From an uncultured Actinomyces sp. (GTDB taxonomy: Bacteria > Actinomycetota > Actinomycetes > Actinomycetales > Actinomycetaceae): a stretch of 63,818 nt of DNA. The stretch spans positions 1 to 63,818 of the forward strand of contig UWSI01000008.1 in assembly GCA_900541895.1 (NCBI GenBank). Reading direction: 5' to 3'. Below the pieces are notes generated by a model that searched no databases, was not told where the DNA came from, and saw only the letters and a program-made list of their open reading frames with translations. Numbering within the stretch: position 1 is the first letter of the stretch; every line of letters begins with the position of its first letter. Below are positions 9,021 through 16,726 of the stretch, in pieces. The translations under genes and the position numbers were made by a program.

Positions 9021-9868
9021 TGCCTTGGGCGTGCGTCATTGGATCACCCATTGAGCATTCATTGTCTCCGCTGATACATCGCTGTCTCTGGGATTACGCG
9101 GGACTGAATGGGTGGACTTATCTGAAGCATGAAGTCACCGTAGACTCTTTGCCTCAGTGGATTTCTTCCATTGACGATGAATGCGTCGGTGTTTCTATTA
9201 CGATGCCGTGCAAGAAGGCAGTAATTGCGCTTCTTGATGTCGTCGATCCGCAAGCTGAAGCATTGAATTCGGTCAATACGCTGATTCCTACCGGAAGCTT
9301 AAAGACCGGTTTCAATACTGATGTTTATGGAATGAGCCAGGCGATTGAGCTTAGTAGAAGTCACGCCGACCTAGACAGCAGCGGAAGAGCGGTCATCATT
9401 GGCTCGGGAGCAACGGCAGCATCAGCACTTGCCGCTGTTGTTTCATTGGGTTTTACAGAGGTGCATGTTGTGGCTCGCGCCTTCCATAACGGGAAAGTCC
9501 CTGTTGATTTTCACCGTGTTGCCCTCAATCTCGGCGTTAGCTACCGTGGTCATGATTTGATGCAGCGCGATGAGCTCTCAAGATGTTGTTCAAGCGCGGA
9601 TCTCGTCGTTTCGACCCTGCCTTCGGGCGCTCTTGATACACATGTACCGCAACTTGCATCAATGCCAGAAAAGTCAAGTTTTCTTGATGTCAGCTATGCG
9701 CCGCGAGTGACTCCTGCTATCGCTATGTGTCAAGATCGGTCAATCCCCGTTGCCTTTGGGGTAGACATGCTTGTGTATCAAGCCATCATGCAATTTAAAC
9801 TGATGACGGGCTTAGAAGCCGACGAACATGCGGTATCTGCTGTCTTTGACTTACTTGGGAAGAACTAA
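9020..9868 (+). CDS. aroE: Shikimate dehydrogenase
   Basis: A 282-residue NADP-dependent dehydrogenase that reduces 3-dehydroshikimate to shikimate in the chorismate pathway. The N-terminal substrate domain starts CVIGSPIEHSLSP, a family signature, and the catalytic lysine lies in SITMPCKKA. The aspartate of GFNTDVYG and the GSGATAAS nucleotide loop follow, with a C-terminal VDMLVYQAIMQF helix. The frame is open nine codons upstream of 9020, but the ATG at 9020 has AGGGGAAG before it and makes a TGATG overlap with mltG. The rest of the shikimate pathway is not in the window except for a prephenate dehydrogenase at 58.6 kb. Confidence 0.93.
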   Translation: MPWACVIGSPIEHSLSPLIHRCLWDYAGLNGWTYLKHEVTVDSLPQWISSIDDECVGVSITMPCKKAVIALLDVVDPQAEALNSVNTLIPTGSLKTGFNTDVYGMSQAIELSRSHADLDSSGRAVIIGSGATAASALAAVVSLGFTEVHVVARAFHNGKVPVDFHRVALNLGVSYRGHDLMQRDELSRCCSSADLVVSTLPSGALDTHVPQLASMPEKSSFLDVSYAPRVTPAIAMCQDRSIPVAFGVDMLVYQAIMQFKLMTGLEADEHAVSAVFDLLGKN

Positions 9869-9870
9869 GT

Positions 9871-10617
9871 ATGGGTACGCTTCCAATACTTTTTCCAGTT
9901 TTTTCAAGGATTGCGGACAAGTCCTTAGGTGCGGCAGAGTGGAACCTGTTTCTTTCTGTCATTGTCTGGATTACGTATGCGGTGTGGCTTAGTCTGTCTG
10001 GGTGGGCAATCCAACGCCGGTACTTTGTCGAGGCGTCACTCACTCCGCTGAAACGAAATGGTGTTGTGTGGGCGGCTGTGCTCGTGGGAGCAGTCGTGCT
10101 TGTGGGGGCTCAGGCGCGACCCGCTTCACCCGCTGTAGTGTCACTGACAATGATGGGCACTTTGCTTGGCTATATTGATGCGCGCACGCATAGACTCCCG
10201 ACTCCGTACGTTCTTGCGCTTGCCTGTGGTGTATTGAGCGGCATCGGAGTGACTATCTACTTTCACCCGCAGCCTTATCTGCTTGTTGCGCAGGTAGTTT
10301 TTGGGACGTTAATTTGGACCTTGCCTTTATGGCTGGGCACGCTTCCTAAAGGCGGCTTTGGTAAGGGGGATCTTAGGCTTGCGCCGATCCTAGGTTCACT
10401 GCTTGGGCTTCTTGGTTGGCATGCTGCACTCTTTGGGCTCTTGTTCTCGATTGTCTCAGCCGCCTGCGCAGCGCTGTGGAAAATCGTTAGCGGCCAAGCT
10501 GGCACACGTTCTCGGATTGCTTTTGGCCCTTGGATGATCGGTTCCACTCTTTTGAGCTTCCTTCTGTGGCGTGATGTTTCCACCGACCTTTCATTGTTGT
10601 TTCATATTGGCATTTAG
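9871..10617 (+). CDS. Type IV prepilin peptidase family protein (A24)
   Basis: A 248-residue polytopic membrane protein of the A24 aspartic peptidase family. The first catalytic aspartate lies in GYIDARTHRLPTPY and the second in the GKGDLRL motif. About six or seven hydrophobic segments are visible. The cysteine-containing N-terminal methyltransferase domain of full PilD proteins is absent, which makes it the shorter CpaA/TadV-like type. The normal role is to cut prepilin leader peptides at the inner face of the membrane. It starts 2 bases after aroE, a linkage common in actinobacteria, yet no pilin or Tad gene is in this window, so its substrate must be encoded elsewhere or the gene may have another role. 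Confidence 0.85.
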   Translation: MGTLPILFPVFSRIADKSLGAAEWNLFLSVIVWITYAVWLSLSGWAIQRRYFVEASLTPLKRNGVVWAAVLVGAVVLVGAQARPASPAVVSLTMMGTLLGYIDARTHRLPTPYVLALACGVLSGIGVTIYFHPQPYLLVAQVVFGTLIWTLPLWLGTLPKGGFGKGDLRLAPILGSLLGLLGWHAALFGLLFSIVSAACAALWKIVSGQAGTRSRIAFGPWMIGSTLLSFLLWRDVSTDLSLLFHIGI

Positions 10618-10654
10618 CTAAATGTGTGTAATTACCTCTTTTTCTCAATGAGGA

Positions 10655-10661
10655 CTAGCAT
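10655..10661 (+). promoter_or_regulatory. Putative -10 box upstream of trpC
   Basis: TAGCAT at 10656-10661 would place transcription about 24 nt ahead of the trpC start codon, leaving room for the AGGAGG ribosome binding site. No clear -35 box is seen. Confidence 0.35.
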
Positions 10662-10691
10662 CAGATTGAGAGTTCACACAAGGAGGTGGCG

Positions 10692-11564
10692 GTGCTCAAA
10701 CTTGATGAGGTCATCGCAAACACACAGCGTCAGCGTGCCGTACGCGAAGAACACCTCAGCTTGGATGATTTAAAACGGGAATGTGAGAACATTCCTGATC
10801 CTCTACGGCATCCTGAGGAGTTCCTCCGCTCTGATGGTGCCACAGCGGTGATTGCCGAGATTAAACGTGCATCACCATGGGGGGTGTATTCCACGATTGC
10901 TGATCCTTCACCGCTCGCACAGGCGTTTGAACGTGGGGGAGCGGCTATGCTTTCCGTCGTCACTGAATCTTCTTACTTTCGCGGACAGTATTCAGACCTC
11001 GCTCGGGTAAAGGCAGTGACAACCTCTCCGATCCTCTGTAAAGACATCATCTTGTCGGCGTATCAGCTTTTTGAAGCGCGCCGTAATGGAGCTGACGTCG
11101 TGCTTCTTATTGCCCAGCTTCTTTCGGAAGCGGCACTCAATGGTCTTCTCGAACGCGCTCAGTCTCTTGGTATGGGCGCCCTCGTCGAGACACACTCGCG
11201 TCTTGATGCCTTGAGGGCGCTTGACGCAGGAGCGCTGATGATTGGTGTTAACGCGCGCGATCTAGCAACAGGATGCGTTGATCGTCACGTCATCGACGAA
11301 GTTATTGATGTGGTTCCAACAGGAGTGCTGGCTATTGCGGAATCTGGTGTCCGTGGCCCGAAAGATGTATTTGAATACGCGAGAGCGGGAGCGGATGCAG
11401 TTCTTGTCGGTGAAGCACTTATGCGCAGTGATAATCCTGAAGAGCTGGTTGCTGAAATGGTGAGTGCGGGGCATCATCCTTCGCTGCTTGCTGATCGGCG
11501 GATGCGTATTCGTGAGGCACATCGTGGTAGTGATGGAAGCTGGAGTGATACTCGCCGTGAATAA
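10692..11564 (+). CDS. trpC: Indole-3-glycerol phosphate synthase
   Basis: TIM-barrel enzyme of 290 residues that closes the indole ring in tryptophan synthesis. The N-terminal block is KLDEVIANTQRQRAVREE, the substrate-binding region is VIAEIKRASPWG, catalytic Lys/Glu motifs follow (ILCKDII, ALVETHS, IGVNARDL), and the phosphate loop is IAESGV ... DAVLVGEALMRS. The frame allows a GTG at 10686, but that codon overlaps the ribosome binding site AGGAGG (10681-10686), so the GTG at 10692, 5 nt further on, is the better start. In other actinobacteria trpC-trpB-trpA-lgt is a fixed order. Here lgt follows directly and trpB and trpA are missing. Confidence 0.93.
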   Translation: MLKLDEVIANTQRQRAVREEHLSLDDLKRECENIPDPLRHPEEFLRSDGATAVIAEIKRASPWGVYSTIADPSPLAQAFERGGAAMLSVVTESSYFRGQYSDLARVKAVTTSPILCKDIILSAYQLFEARRNGADVVLLIAQLLSEAALNGLLERAQSLGMGALVETHSRLDALRALDAGALMIGVNARDLATGCVDRHVIDEVIDVVPTGVLAIAESGVRGPKDVFEYARAGADAVLVGEALMRSDNPEELVAEMVSAGHHPSLLADRRMRIREAHRGSDGSWSDTRRE

Positions 11565-11612
11565 TCTACTAAGGTAGGAGGAAATAGTTGTTATTCACGA
11601 GGACTAGTTTTC

Positions 11613-12560
11613 ATGCGAGCTCTTGCTTTGCCGTCACCGAGTAACGGTGTATGGCATCTTGGTCCGATTCCAATTCGCGCTTATGGCTTGATCATCGCCT
11701 GTGCGATTCTGATTTCCGTATATTGGTCCGCTCGGCGTTACCAGAAACGCGGGGGAGACCCGGACCTTTTTTATGATGTGGCACTGTGGGCGGTTCCGGC
11801 TGGCATTGTTGGCGCTCGTGTTTATCACGTGATCACTTCACCAGATGCATATTTCGGCCAGGGCGGAAAACCGCTCATGGCTTTTGCGATCTGGAATGGC
11901 GGCTTGGGAATTTGGGGCGCGGTCGCAGGCGGGGCACTCGCTGCTTGGTTGCTTGTTCGTCACCGAGGCCAGCGCTTGGGCCCGATTGCAGATTCCCTTG
12001 CTGTTCCCCTTCTGGCTGCGCAGGCGCTTGGTCGCTGGGGGAATTGGTTCAATCAAGAACTCTTCGGAGCACCGACGACTCTTCCGTGGGGACTGAGCAT
12101 TGACAATGCGCATCTTCCCTCGGGTTATGCTCCAGGAACTCTGTTTCACCCGACCTTCCTTTATGAATGCCTATGGAATCTAGCTGGGGTAGCAGTTCTA
12201 CTGTTGATCGATCGTCAAATCAAGGTGAAGTCGGGTCAGCTCTTTGCTTCGTACATCATGGTTTACACGCTTGGGCGAGTGTGGATTGAGATGCTGCGCA
12301 TTGATGATGCCCATCATTTCTTGGGACTACGCATTAATGTATGGACTTCGATTGTTGTCTTTTTGCTGGGTTTGATGACTTTTATCATCGCGGGGCGACG
12401 CTCTGCTTCTACTCGAGTTGATCCCGTCGAACTGCCCGCGACTTCTCATCCAACTGATAACCAGGATGAAGATTCGGCTACTGAGAAGACCGATGGAGAT
12501 AAGTGCGATAGTCCTATATCACCGGAAAGTCGCCCTGTCGAAGAGACTGAGGCACGTTAG
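11613..12560 (+). CDS. lgt: Prolipoprotein diacylglyceryl transferase
   Basis: A 315-residue polytopic membrane enzyme that moves diacylglycerol from phosphatidylglycerol to the lipobox cysteine of prolipoproteins. Family marks are WHLGPIPIRAYGL at the N-terminus, WNGGLGIWGAVAGG in the middle (the usual HGGL motif here reads NGGL) and LGRWGNWFNQELFG with the catalytic-region arginine. Seven membrane segments can be placed. The last ~50 residues are a hydrophilic, acidic and Ser/Thr/Pro-rich cytoplasmic tail, common in actinobacterial Lgt. Its TAG stop is embedded in the -10-like TAGGAT that precedes pyk. Confidence 0.95.
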   Translation: MRALALPSPSNGVWHLGPIPIRAYGLIIACAILISVYWSARRYQKRGGDPDLFYDVALWAVPAGIVGARVYHVITSPDAYFGQGGKPLMAFAIWNGGLGIWGAVAGGALAAWLLVRHRGQRLGPIADSLAVPLLAAQALGRWGNWFNQELFGAPTTLPWGLSIDNAHLPSGYAPGTLFHPTFLYECLWNLAGVAVLLLIDRQIKVKSGQLFASYIMVYTLGRVWIEMLRIDDAHHFLGLRINVWTSIVVFLLGLMTFIIAGRRSASTRVDPVELPATSHPTDNQDEDSATEKTDGDKCDSPISPESRPVEETEAR

Positions 12561-12569
12561 GATAGAAAC
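12558..12569 (+). promoter_or_regulatory. Putative -10 box for leaderless pyk
   Basis: TAGGAT at 12558-12563 followed by 6 nt and the ATG at 12570. There is no ribosome binding site, so a leaderless transcript starting at the ATG is the simplest reading. Confidence 0.5.
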
Positions 12570-14018
12570 ATGCGTCGAGCAAAGATTGTATGCACTATTG
12601 GACCCGCGACAGCCTCTGCTGAACAGATCCAGGCTCTGGTTGATGCCGGCATGGATGTCGCCCGTATTAACCGTTCCCACGGCACCGCTGAAGAGCATGA
12701 GGAAGTCGTTGAGCGCGTTCGCCGAGCTGCACAGAATTCAGGCCGAGGCGTCGCCGTTCTTGTTGACCTTCAGGGACCCAAAATTCGTCTTGAAACTTTC
12801 GAAGAGGGACCTCAGTATCTCGAAATTGGCGATACTTTCACCATCACTACCCGCGATGTTCCTGGAACCAAAGAACTCGTTGGGACAACCTTTAAGGGGC
12901 TGCCTGGTGACTGTGCTCCCGGTGATCGCCTGCTGATTGACGACGGTAACGTTGCAGTTCGAGTTGTCGAGGTGACTGATACAGATGTCGTTACTCGCGT
13001 GGAGGTTCCCGGTTACGTTTCTGACCACAAGGGCTTGAATCTTCCGGGTGTCGCCGTTTCGGTTCCGGCGATGAGTGCGAAGGATGAGGAAGACCTACGT
13101 TGGGGTATCCAGATCGACGCGGACTTCATTGCTTTGTCTTTCGTCCGGTCTGCGTCTGATATCGATTCTGTTCATGCAATTATGGATGAGTGCGGGAAGC
13201 GACTTCCGGTCATCGCTAAGATTGAAAAGCCTCAGGCCGTAGAAGCACTTTCTGAGATCGTCGATGCCTTTGACGGAATTATGGTCGCGCGTGGCGACCT
13301 CGGTGTGGAAATGCCGCTTGAGGACGTTCCACTGGTTCAAAAGCGCGCAATTGAGCTGGCGCGCCGTGCCGCTAAGCCTGTGATCGTCGCGACGCAGGTT
13401 ATGGACTCGATGATTAAGAATCCTCGACCGACCCGTGCAGAAGCATCTGACTGTGCAAACGCGATTCTTGACGGTGCAGACGCGGTTATGCTTTCTGGTG
13501 AAACTTCAGTTGGTGCTTATCCGATCGAAGCAGTACGAACCATGGCTCGTATTATCGAGGCAACAGAGGAAAATGGCGGAGAGCGCATTGCACCTATGAC
13601 GCCTATTGAGCTTGATCGTGCTTCTGCAATCTGCGGTGCTGCCGCGATCATTGCTGAGAAGCTGGATGCCCGTTATCTTGTGACTTTCACTCAATCGGGA
13701 ACCTCTGCGCGTCTGCTTTCTCGCCTGCGCACACCTATCCCGATGCTTGCCTTTACTCCCTTGGAATCCACCCGTCGACAGCTCGCATTGTCTTGGGGTA
13801 TCCACGCTTACCGCGTTCCTGAGGTGAGACACACAGACGATATGGTTTGGCAGGTAGATCAGGTTGCCCAATCCGCACGTCTTGCAGAGGTCGGCGATGA
13901 AATGGTGATTGTTGCTGGTATGCCGCCGGGGACTCCCGGTTCTTCCAATCTCCTGCGCGTCCATCGCTTGGGAGACGAGGTCGACTACGCTATCGGTGGA
14001 TCGCGTAGCGACGCTTAG
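12570..14018 (+). CDS. pyk: Pyruvate kinase
   Basis: A 482-residue glycolytic enzyme converting phosphoenolpyruvate and ADP to pyruvate and ATP. It starts MRRAKIVCTIGPATAS, and the signature IAKIEKPQAVE with the catalytic lysine and the Mg-binding GDLGVEMP segment are intact. The C-terminal effector domain is present (ARYLVTFTQSGTSARLLSRL). It is preceded by lgt, after which transcription may restart from the -10 box just before its ATG. A GC-rich hairpin follows the gene. Confidence 0.97.
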   Translation: MRRAKIVCTIGPATASAEQIQALVDAGMDVARINRSHGTAEEHEEVVERVRRAAQNSGRGVAVLVDLQGPKIRLETFEEGPQYLEIGDTFTITTRDVPGTKELVGTTFKGLPGDCAPGDRLLIDDGNVAVRVVEVTDTDVVTRVEVPGYVSDHKGLNLPGVAVSVPAMSAKDEEDLRWGIQIDADFIALSFVRSASDIDSVHAIMDECGKRLPVIAKIEKPQAVEALSEIVDAFDGIMVARGDLGVEMPLEDVPLVQKRAIELARRAAKPVIVATQVMDSMIKNPRPTRAEASDCANAILDGADAVMLSGETSVGAYPIEAVRTMARIIEATEENGGERIAPMTPIELDRASAICGAAAIIAEKLDARYLVTFTQSGTSARLLSRLRTPIPMLAFTPLESTRRQLALSWGIHAYRVPEVRHTDDMVWQVDQVAQSARLAEVGDEMVIVAGMPPGTPGSSNLLRVHRLGDEVDYAIGGSRSDA

Positions 14019-14031
14019 TGTCTGTAGATCA

Positions 14032-14065
14032 GAGGGTGGGCAGGCCGGGAGGCCTACCCACCCTC
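14032..14065 (+). terminator. GC-rich hairpin after pyk
   Basis: A 15-bp stem with one mismatch (GAGGGTGGG ... CCCACCCTC, GGGA loop). There is no T-tract, so it is either a tail-less terminator, as often seen in actinobacteria, or an mRNA-stabilising hairpin. Confidence 0.6.
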
Positions 14066-14089
14066 GTACTCTGAGGAGTTTATTGAGCC

Positions 14090-16039
14090 ATGACAACGGT
14101 GCCACGGTTATCTCACGACAAGAGTGATACCAATATCGTGAGTGAAACCGTACAGAAGAATACTTCTTATCTGACCGGTGTCAATGGCCTTAGGGCACTG
14201 GGAATCATTGCGGTAATTCTTTACCATATCCGGCCGAGTTCGCCTGCTCCCGGAGGTTTCATCGGGGTCACATTGTTCTTTGTGATTTCTGGCTTCCTAG
14301 TCACCCGTTCGCTTCTTCGCGAGTTGGACGCTGAACATGAGATTACGGTCGGCCGTTACCTTATTCGACGCTTCTCCCGCCTATGGCCATCAATGGTGGT
14401 TGTTACTGCTTTTTCAGCCATTGCGTCATTTGTGTTTTCTCCTTCCTTACTTGTGAAGATGCATGATGATGCCATTCCGGCACTTGCGTTTTTCTCAAAC
14501 TGGTTTTACATCTTCCGACAAGTTCCGTATTTTGCGCAGGCAGGATTACCGTCACCTTTAACTCATCTTTGGTTTGTCGCTGTGATAATGCAGTTTTACC
14601 TGCTGGCTCCCGTAATTGTCTTACTGCTCAAAGAGCTTTTCCGCTCGCGTCTCCATGCATCTATCGCCCTTATCGTCTTGGCATGTCTTTCTGCCGTTGA
14701 AATGGCGCTTCTCTTTGTGCCTGGGACCGATTCTTCTCGTGTCTACTACGGTCTTGATACGCGTCTGGCTGAGCTTTTAGTTGGTATGGCACTTGCTTTC
14801 GTTGATTCTTATGTTGTGAATGCGTCTCCTCGCGTGCGCACTCTTCTTTCGCTTTCGTCGTGGCTTGGTTTAGGTTTCCTTGTCCTCGTATCCATTTACG
14901 CACGCGGCTATATGACGTGGCTCTATCGTGGCGGTTTCTTCTTCTCGGCCTTGGTGAGCGCGTTGTTAATCTGCGGTGCGATGGTTCCCGGGGCTTTCTC
15001 TCGCCTGCTCTCATTTCACCCGATTCAGCTGATTGCTTCACGTTCGATGAGCGCCTATATCTGGCACTACCCTCTGATTCTTCTGATGAACCCTGCACGC
15101 AGAACCTCTGCACTTCCATGGTGGGGATGGCTTCTCGAACTTACAGTTTTCCTCTGTCTTGTCGAGGCCGCCTATCGCTTTGTTGAGAAGGCGCCATCTT
15201 GGGCGAGCGTACAGACCTGGCGAGCACTTCGAGGAGGAAAGCAAGAGAGCCGTCGTGTGCGAGCGTGTGCGTCGCTACTCGTCGGCAGCTTAACCTTGAG
15301 CCTCGTGACCGCTTGTGTTCCCAGTCATGTTTTAGAGTCTGGGTCGAAGAAAGTTTCGTCAACTCTTGCTTCGCCGACCCCCTCTGCCCCGCAAGCTGAG
15401 CCTTCTACTGCTCAAACGGAAACGTCGACGACCCCAACGCCAACGCCAACGCAGCCTCGTTTCCATGAGAAGAATGGCAAGGCTATCGAGCCGCAGGCCG
15501 CGGTTATTCCCGAGAACTATGATCCCTCGCAATGGCAGTGCTCAGATGAACAGGGCACATGTTCTGTTCCCTTTGTGCTAATTGGAGATTCTGTAGCAGA
15601 AGGTGCAAGTTATTACTGGATTCCGGCGGTATTTCCCGATTCCTTTACCGACACGGAGGTTGGGCGCTCCTTTGAGAAGGGGATAGCAGTTTATCGTGAG
15701 GATCTCGCACAAGGCCACGATGGCATGCCGGTGATTGTTGCACTTGGTGGCAATGGGCCGATCACCTCTGTGGAGTCTGCGGCCCCGCTCATCGAGGCGG
15801 CGGGGGAGAGACCAATCTTCTTCGTTACCGTGCGAGCACCCCATCCTTTCCAGGATGAGAATAATGCGTTGATGTACAAGCTCGCTGAGAAGTATCCCCA
15901 GGTCGGTATTCTCGATTGGTATAAGTTCAGTGAGGGGCATGATGACTATTTCTATGATGATGGACAGCATCTAACAGAAGATGGTCGTAAAGCCTATGTG
16001 CGAATGATCGAGTACGGCCTCATGGGGCAGGATAATTAG
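14090..16039 (+). CDS. Membrane acyltransferase with SGNH domain (OatA/YrhL-like)
   Basis: A 649-residue two-part protein. Residues about 25-380 are an acyltransferase-3 membrane domain of roughly ten helices, opening with GVNGLRALGIIAVILYH, which contains the catalytic-type histidine. A Thr/Pro-rich linker follows (an imperfect repeat of CCAACG near 15435 encodes TPTPTPT). The C-terminal ~190 residues are an extracytoplasmic SGNH hydrolase-like domain with GDSVAEG, a GGNGP block and the DGQHLTEDG Asp-His pair. By analogy with OatA it should O-acetylate an envelope polymer, most likely peptidoglycan or a surface glycan; the acceptor cannot be told from sequence. The ATG at 14090 follows a GAGGAG ribosome binding site. 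Confidence 0.88.
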   Translation: MTTVPRLSHDKSDTNIVSETVQKNTSYLTGVNGLRALGIIAVILYHIRPSSPAPGGFIGVTLFFVISGFLVTRSLLRELDAEHEITVGRYLIRRFSRLWPSMVVVTAFSAIASFVFSPSLLVKMHDDAIPALAFFSNWFYIFRQVPYFAQAGLPSPLTHLWFVAVIMQFYLLAPVIVLLLKELFRSRLHASIALIVLACLSAVEMALLFVPGTDSSRVYYGLDTRLAELLVGMALAFVDSYVVNASPRVRTLLSLSSWLGLGFLVLVSIYARGYMTWLYRGGFFFSALVSALLICGAMVPGAFSRLLSFHPIQLIASRSMSAYIWHYPLILLMNPARRTSALPWWGWLLELTVFLCLVEAAYRFVEKAPSWASVQTWRALRGGKQESRRVRACASLLVGSLTLSLVTACVPSHVLESGSKKVSSTLASPTPSAPQAEPSTAQTETSTTPTPTPTQPRFHEKNGKAIEPQAAVIPENYDPSQWQCSDEQGTCSVPFVLIGDSVAEGASYYWIPAVFPDSFTDTEVGRSFEKGIAVYREDLAQGHDGMPVIVALGGNGPITSVESAAPLIEAAGERPIFFVTVRAPHPFQDENNALMYKLAEKYPQVGILDWYKFSEGHDDYFYDDGQHLTEDGRKAYVRMIEYGLMGQDN

Positions 16040-16112
16040 ACACATTCTGATCATTGTGGAATACTTATCTGTTCATCCACGTTGGATGACATATAAGGCT
16101 TTTGCCTTGAAC

Positions 16113-16161
16113 GTATCTACATGCGGTTGCCTGCGCACCTTGAGCGCATATCCGTAGATAC
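16113..16161 (+). promoter_or_regulatory. Structured leader upstream of the 71-residue gene
   Basis: A long stem: GTATCTAC (16113-16120) pairs with GTAGATAC (16154-16161), and directly inside it ATGCG pairs with CGCAT, with a 4-nt bulge. It ends 26 nt before the ATG and 13 nt before the ribosome binding site. No match to a known riboswitch class is recognised. Confidence 0.45.
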
Positions 16162-16187
16162 AGATGAAGAATGAAGAGGAGGATGAA

Positions 16188-16403
16188 ATGAATCAACTCA
16201 ATACGAAAATCTCGGTCCGTGCGGCTTACGGTCGCCAGCAAGCTCTGAATCTGCCAGTGGCTCAACTCAGCGATGCCGTTCGCCCCTGGTATTCAGACTG
16301 GAACGATCAGCGAATTCAAGAGGCAGTCGATAATCTGGCGCATCCTGAAATGCGTGATCGAGCTGCACGCTTCTTGGGTTTGGAACTTATCCCCGCTGCC
16401 TGA
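16188..16403 (+). CDS. Small protein of unknown function (71 aa)
   Basis: I do not recognise this gene. The 71-residue product is soluble, without signal peptide, membrane segment, cysteine or obvious motif. It has a central tryptophan pair (PWYSDW) and a helix-like C-terminal half ending RAARFLGLELIPAA. Expression looks real: the ATG at 16188 is preceded by a very strong ribosome binding site (AGAGGAGGA, 16175-16183) with 4-nt spacing, there is a structured leader upstream, and a 14-bp terminator hairpin lies just after the stop. The frame is open eight codons further upstream, but that would read through the ribosome binding site. It forms a single-gene unit between the SGNH acyltransferase and the tRNA-Leu. 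Confidence 0.7.
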   Translation: MNQLNTKISVRAAYGRQQALNLPVAQLSDAVRPWYSDWNDQRIQEAVDNLAHPEMRDRAARFLGLELIPAA

Positions 16404-16425
16404 GATGTGATTTGTCTCTCTAAAG

Positions 16426-16458
16426 CAACTCCGTCAACCTTGTTGGTTGGCGGAGTTG
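16426..16458 (+). terminator. Terminator hairpin after the 71-residue gene
   Basis: A 14-bp stem with one G-U pair (CAACTCCGTCAACC / GGTTGGCGGAGTTG) and a 5-nt loop. No T-tract follows. Confidence 0.65.
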
Positions 16459-16511
16459 ATTCATAAACTGTCTATTTTGTTGCAATTTCCACAGTGTAAA
16501 ACCGCATAAGC

Positions 16512-16555
16512 TCAAAGAAAAAGCGGCTTAAAAGTTTTGGAAACTTTTAAGCCGC
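16512..16555 (-). terminator. Intrinsic terminator of the tRNA-Leu transcript
   Basis: A perfect 15-bp inverted repeat (GCGGCTTAAAAGTTT) with a 3-nt loop at 16523-16555. On the minus strand it is followed by TTTTTCTTT, so it ends the leftward tRNA transcript. Confidence 0.88.
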
Positions 16556-16577
16556 AAAGTGTCAGATCTAGACATCT

Positions 16578-16654
16578 TGGTACCCCGAGTGGGATTCGAA
16601 CCCACAACAAGCCGGGTTTGAGCCGACCGCCTCTGCCAGTTGGGCTATCGGGGC
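16578..16654 (-). tRNA. tRNA-Leu (CAA), short variable loop
   Basis: A 77-nt cloverleaf on the minus strand with encoded CCA. The acceptor stem is GCCCCGA/TCGGGGT, the anticodon stem GTCGG/CCGGC carries loop CTCAAAC (anticodon CAA, decoding UUG), and the T-arm is GTGGG-TTCGAAT-CCCAC, with discriminator A73. The D-stem is only 3 bp firm (GCC/GGC), which is Leu-like. The variable region is just 5 nt, whereas tRNA-Leu normally has a long extra arm. The isotype is therefore set from the anticodon and A73 only. Confidence 0.85.
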
Positions 16655-16726
16655 AGCACACAAGTGCGCTAATAAGGATAAGATATAACCAGCGCTTGTG
16701 ACAAACTATCGGACAAGGAAGACGAC

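Noticed and set aside
9871..10617. Prepilin peptidase considered as part of a Tad pilus locus
   Set aside because: No pilin, ATPase or secretin gene lies in the window, and this single-gene link to aroE is common in actinobacteria.
15433..15453. Short CCAACG tandem repeat considered as a phase-variation tract
   Set aside because: The unit is 6 bases, so changes would stay in frame and only lengthen the TPTP linker.
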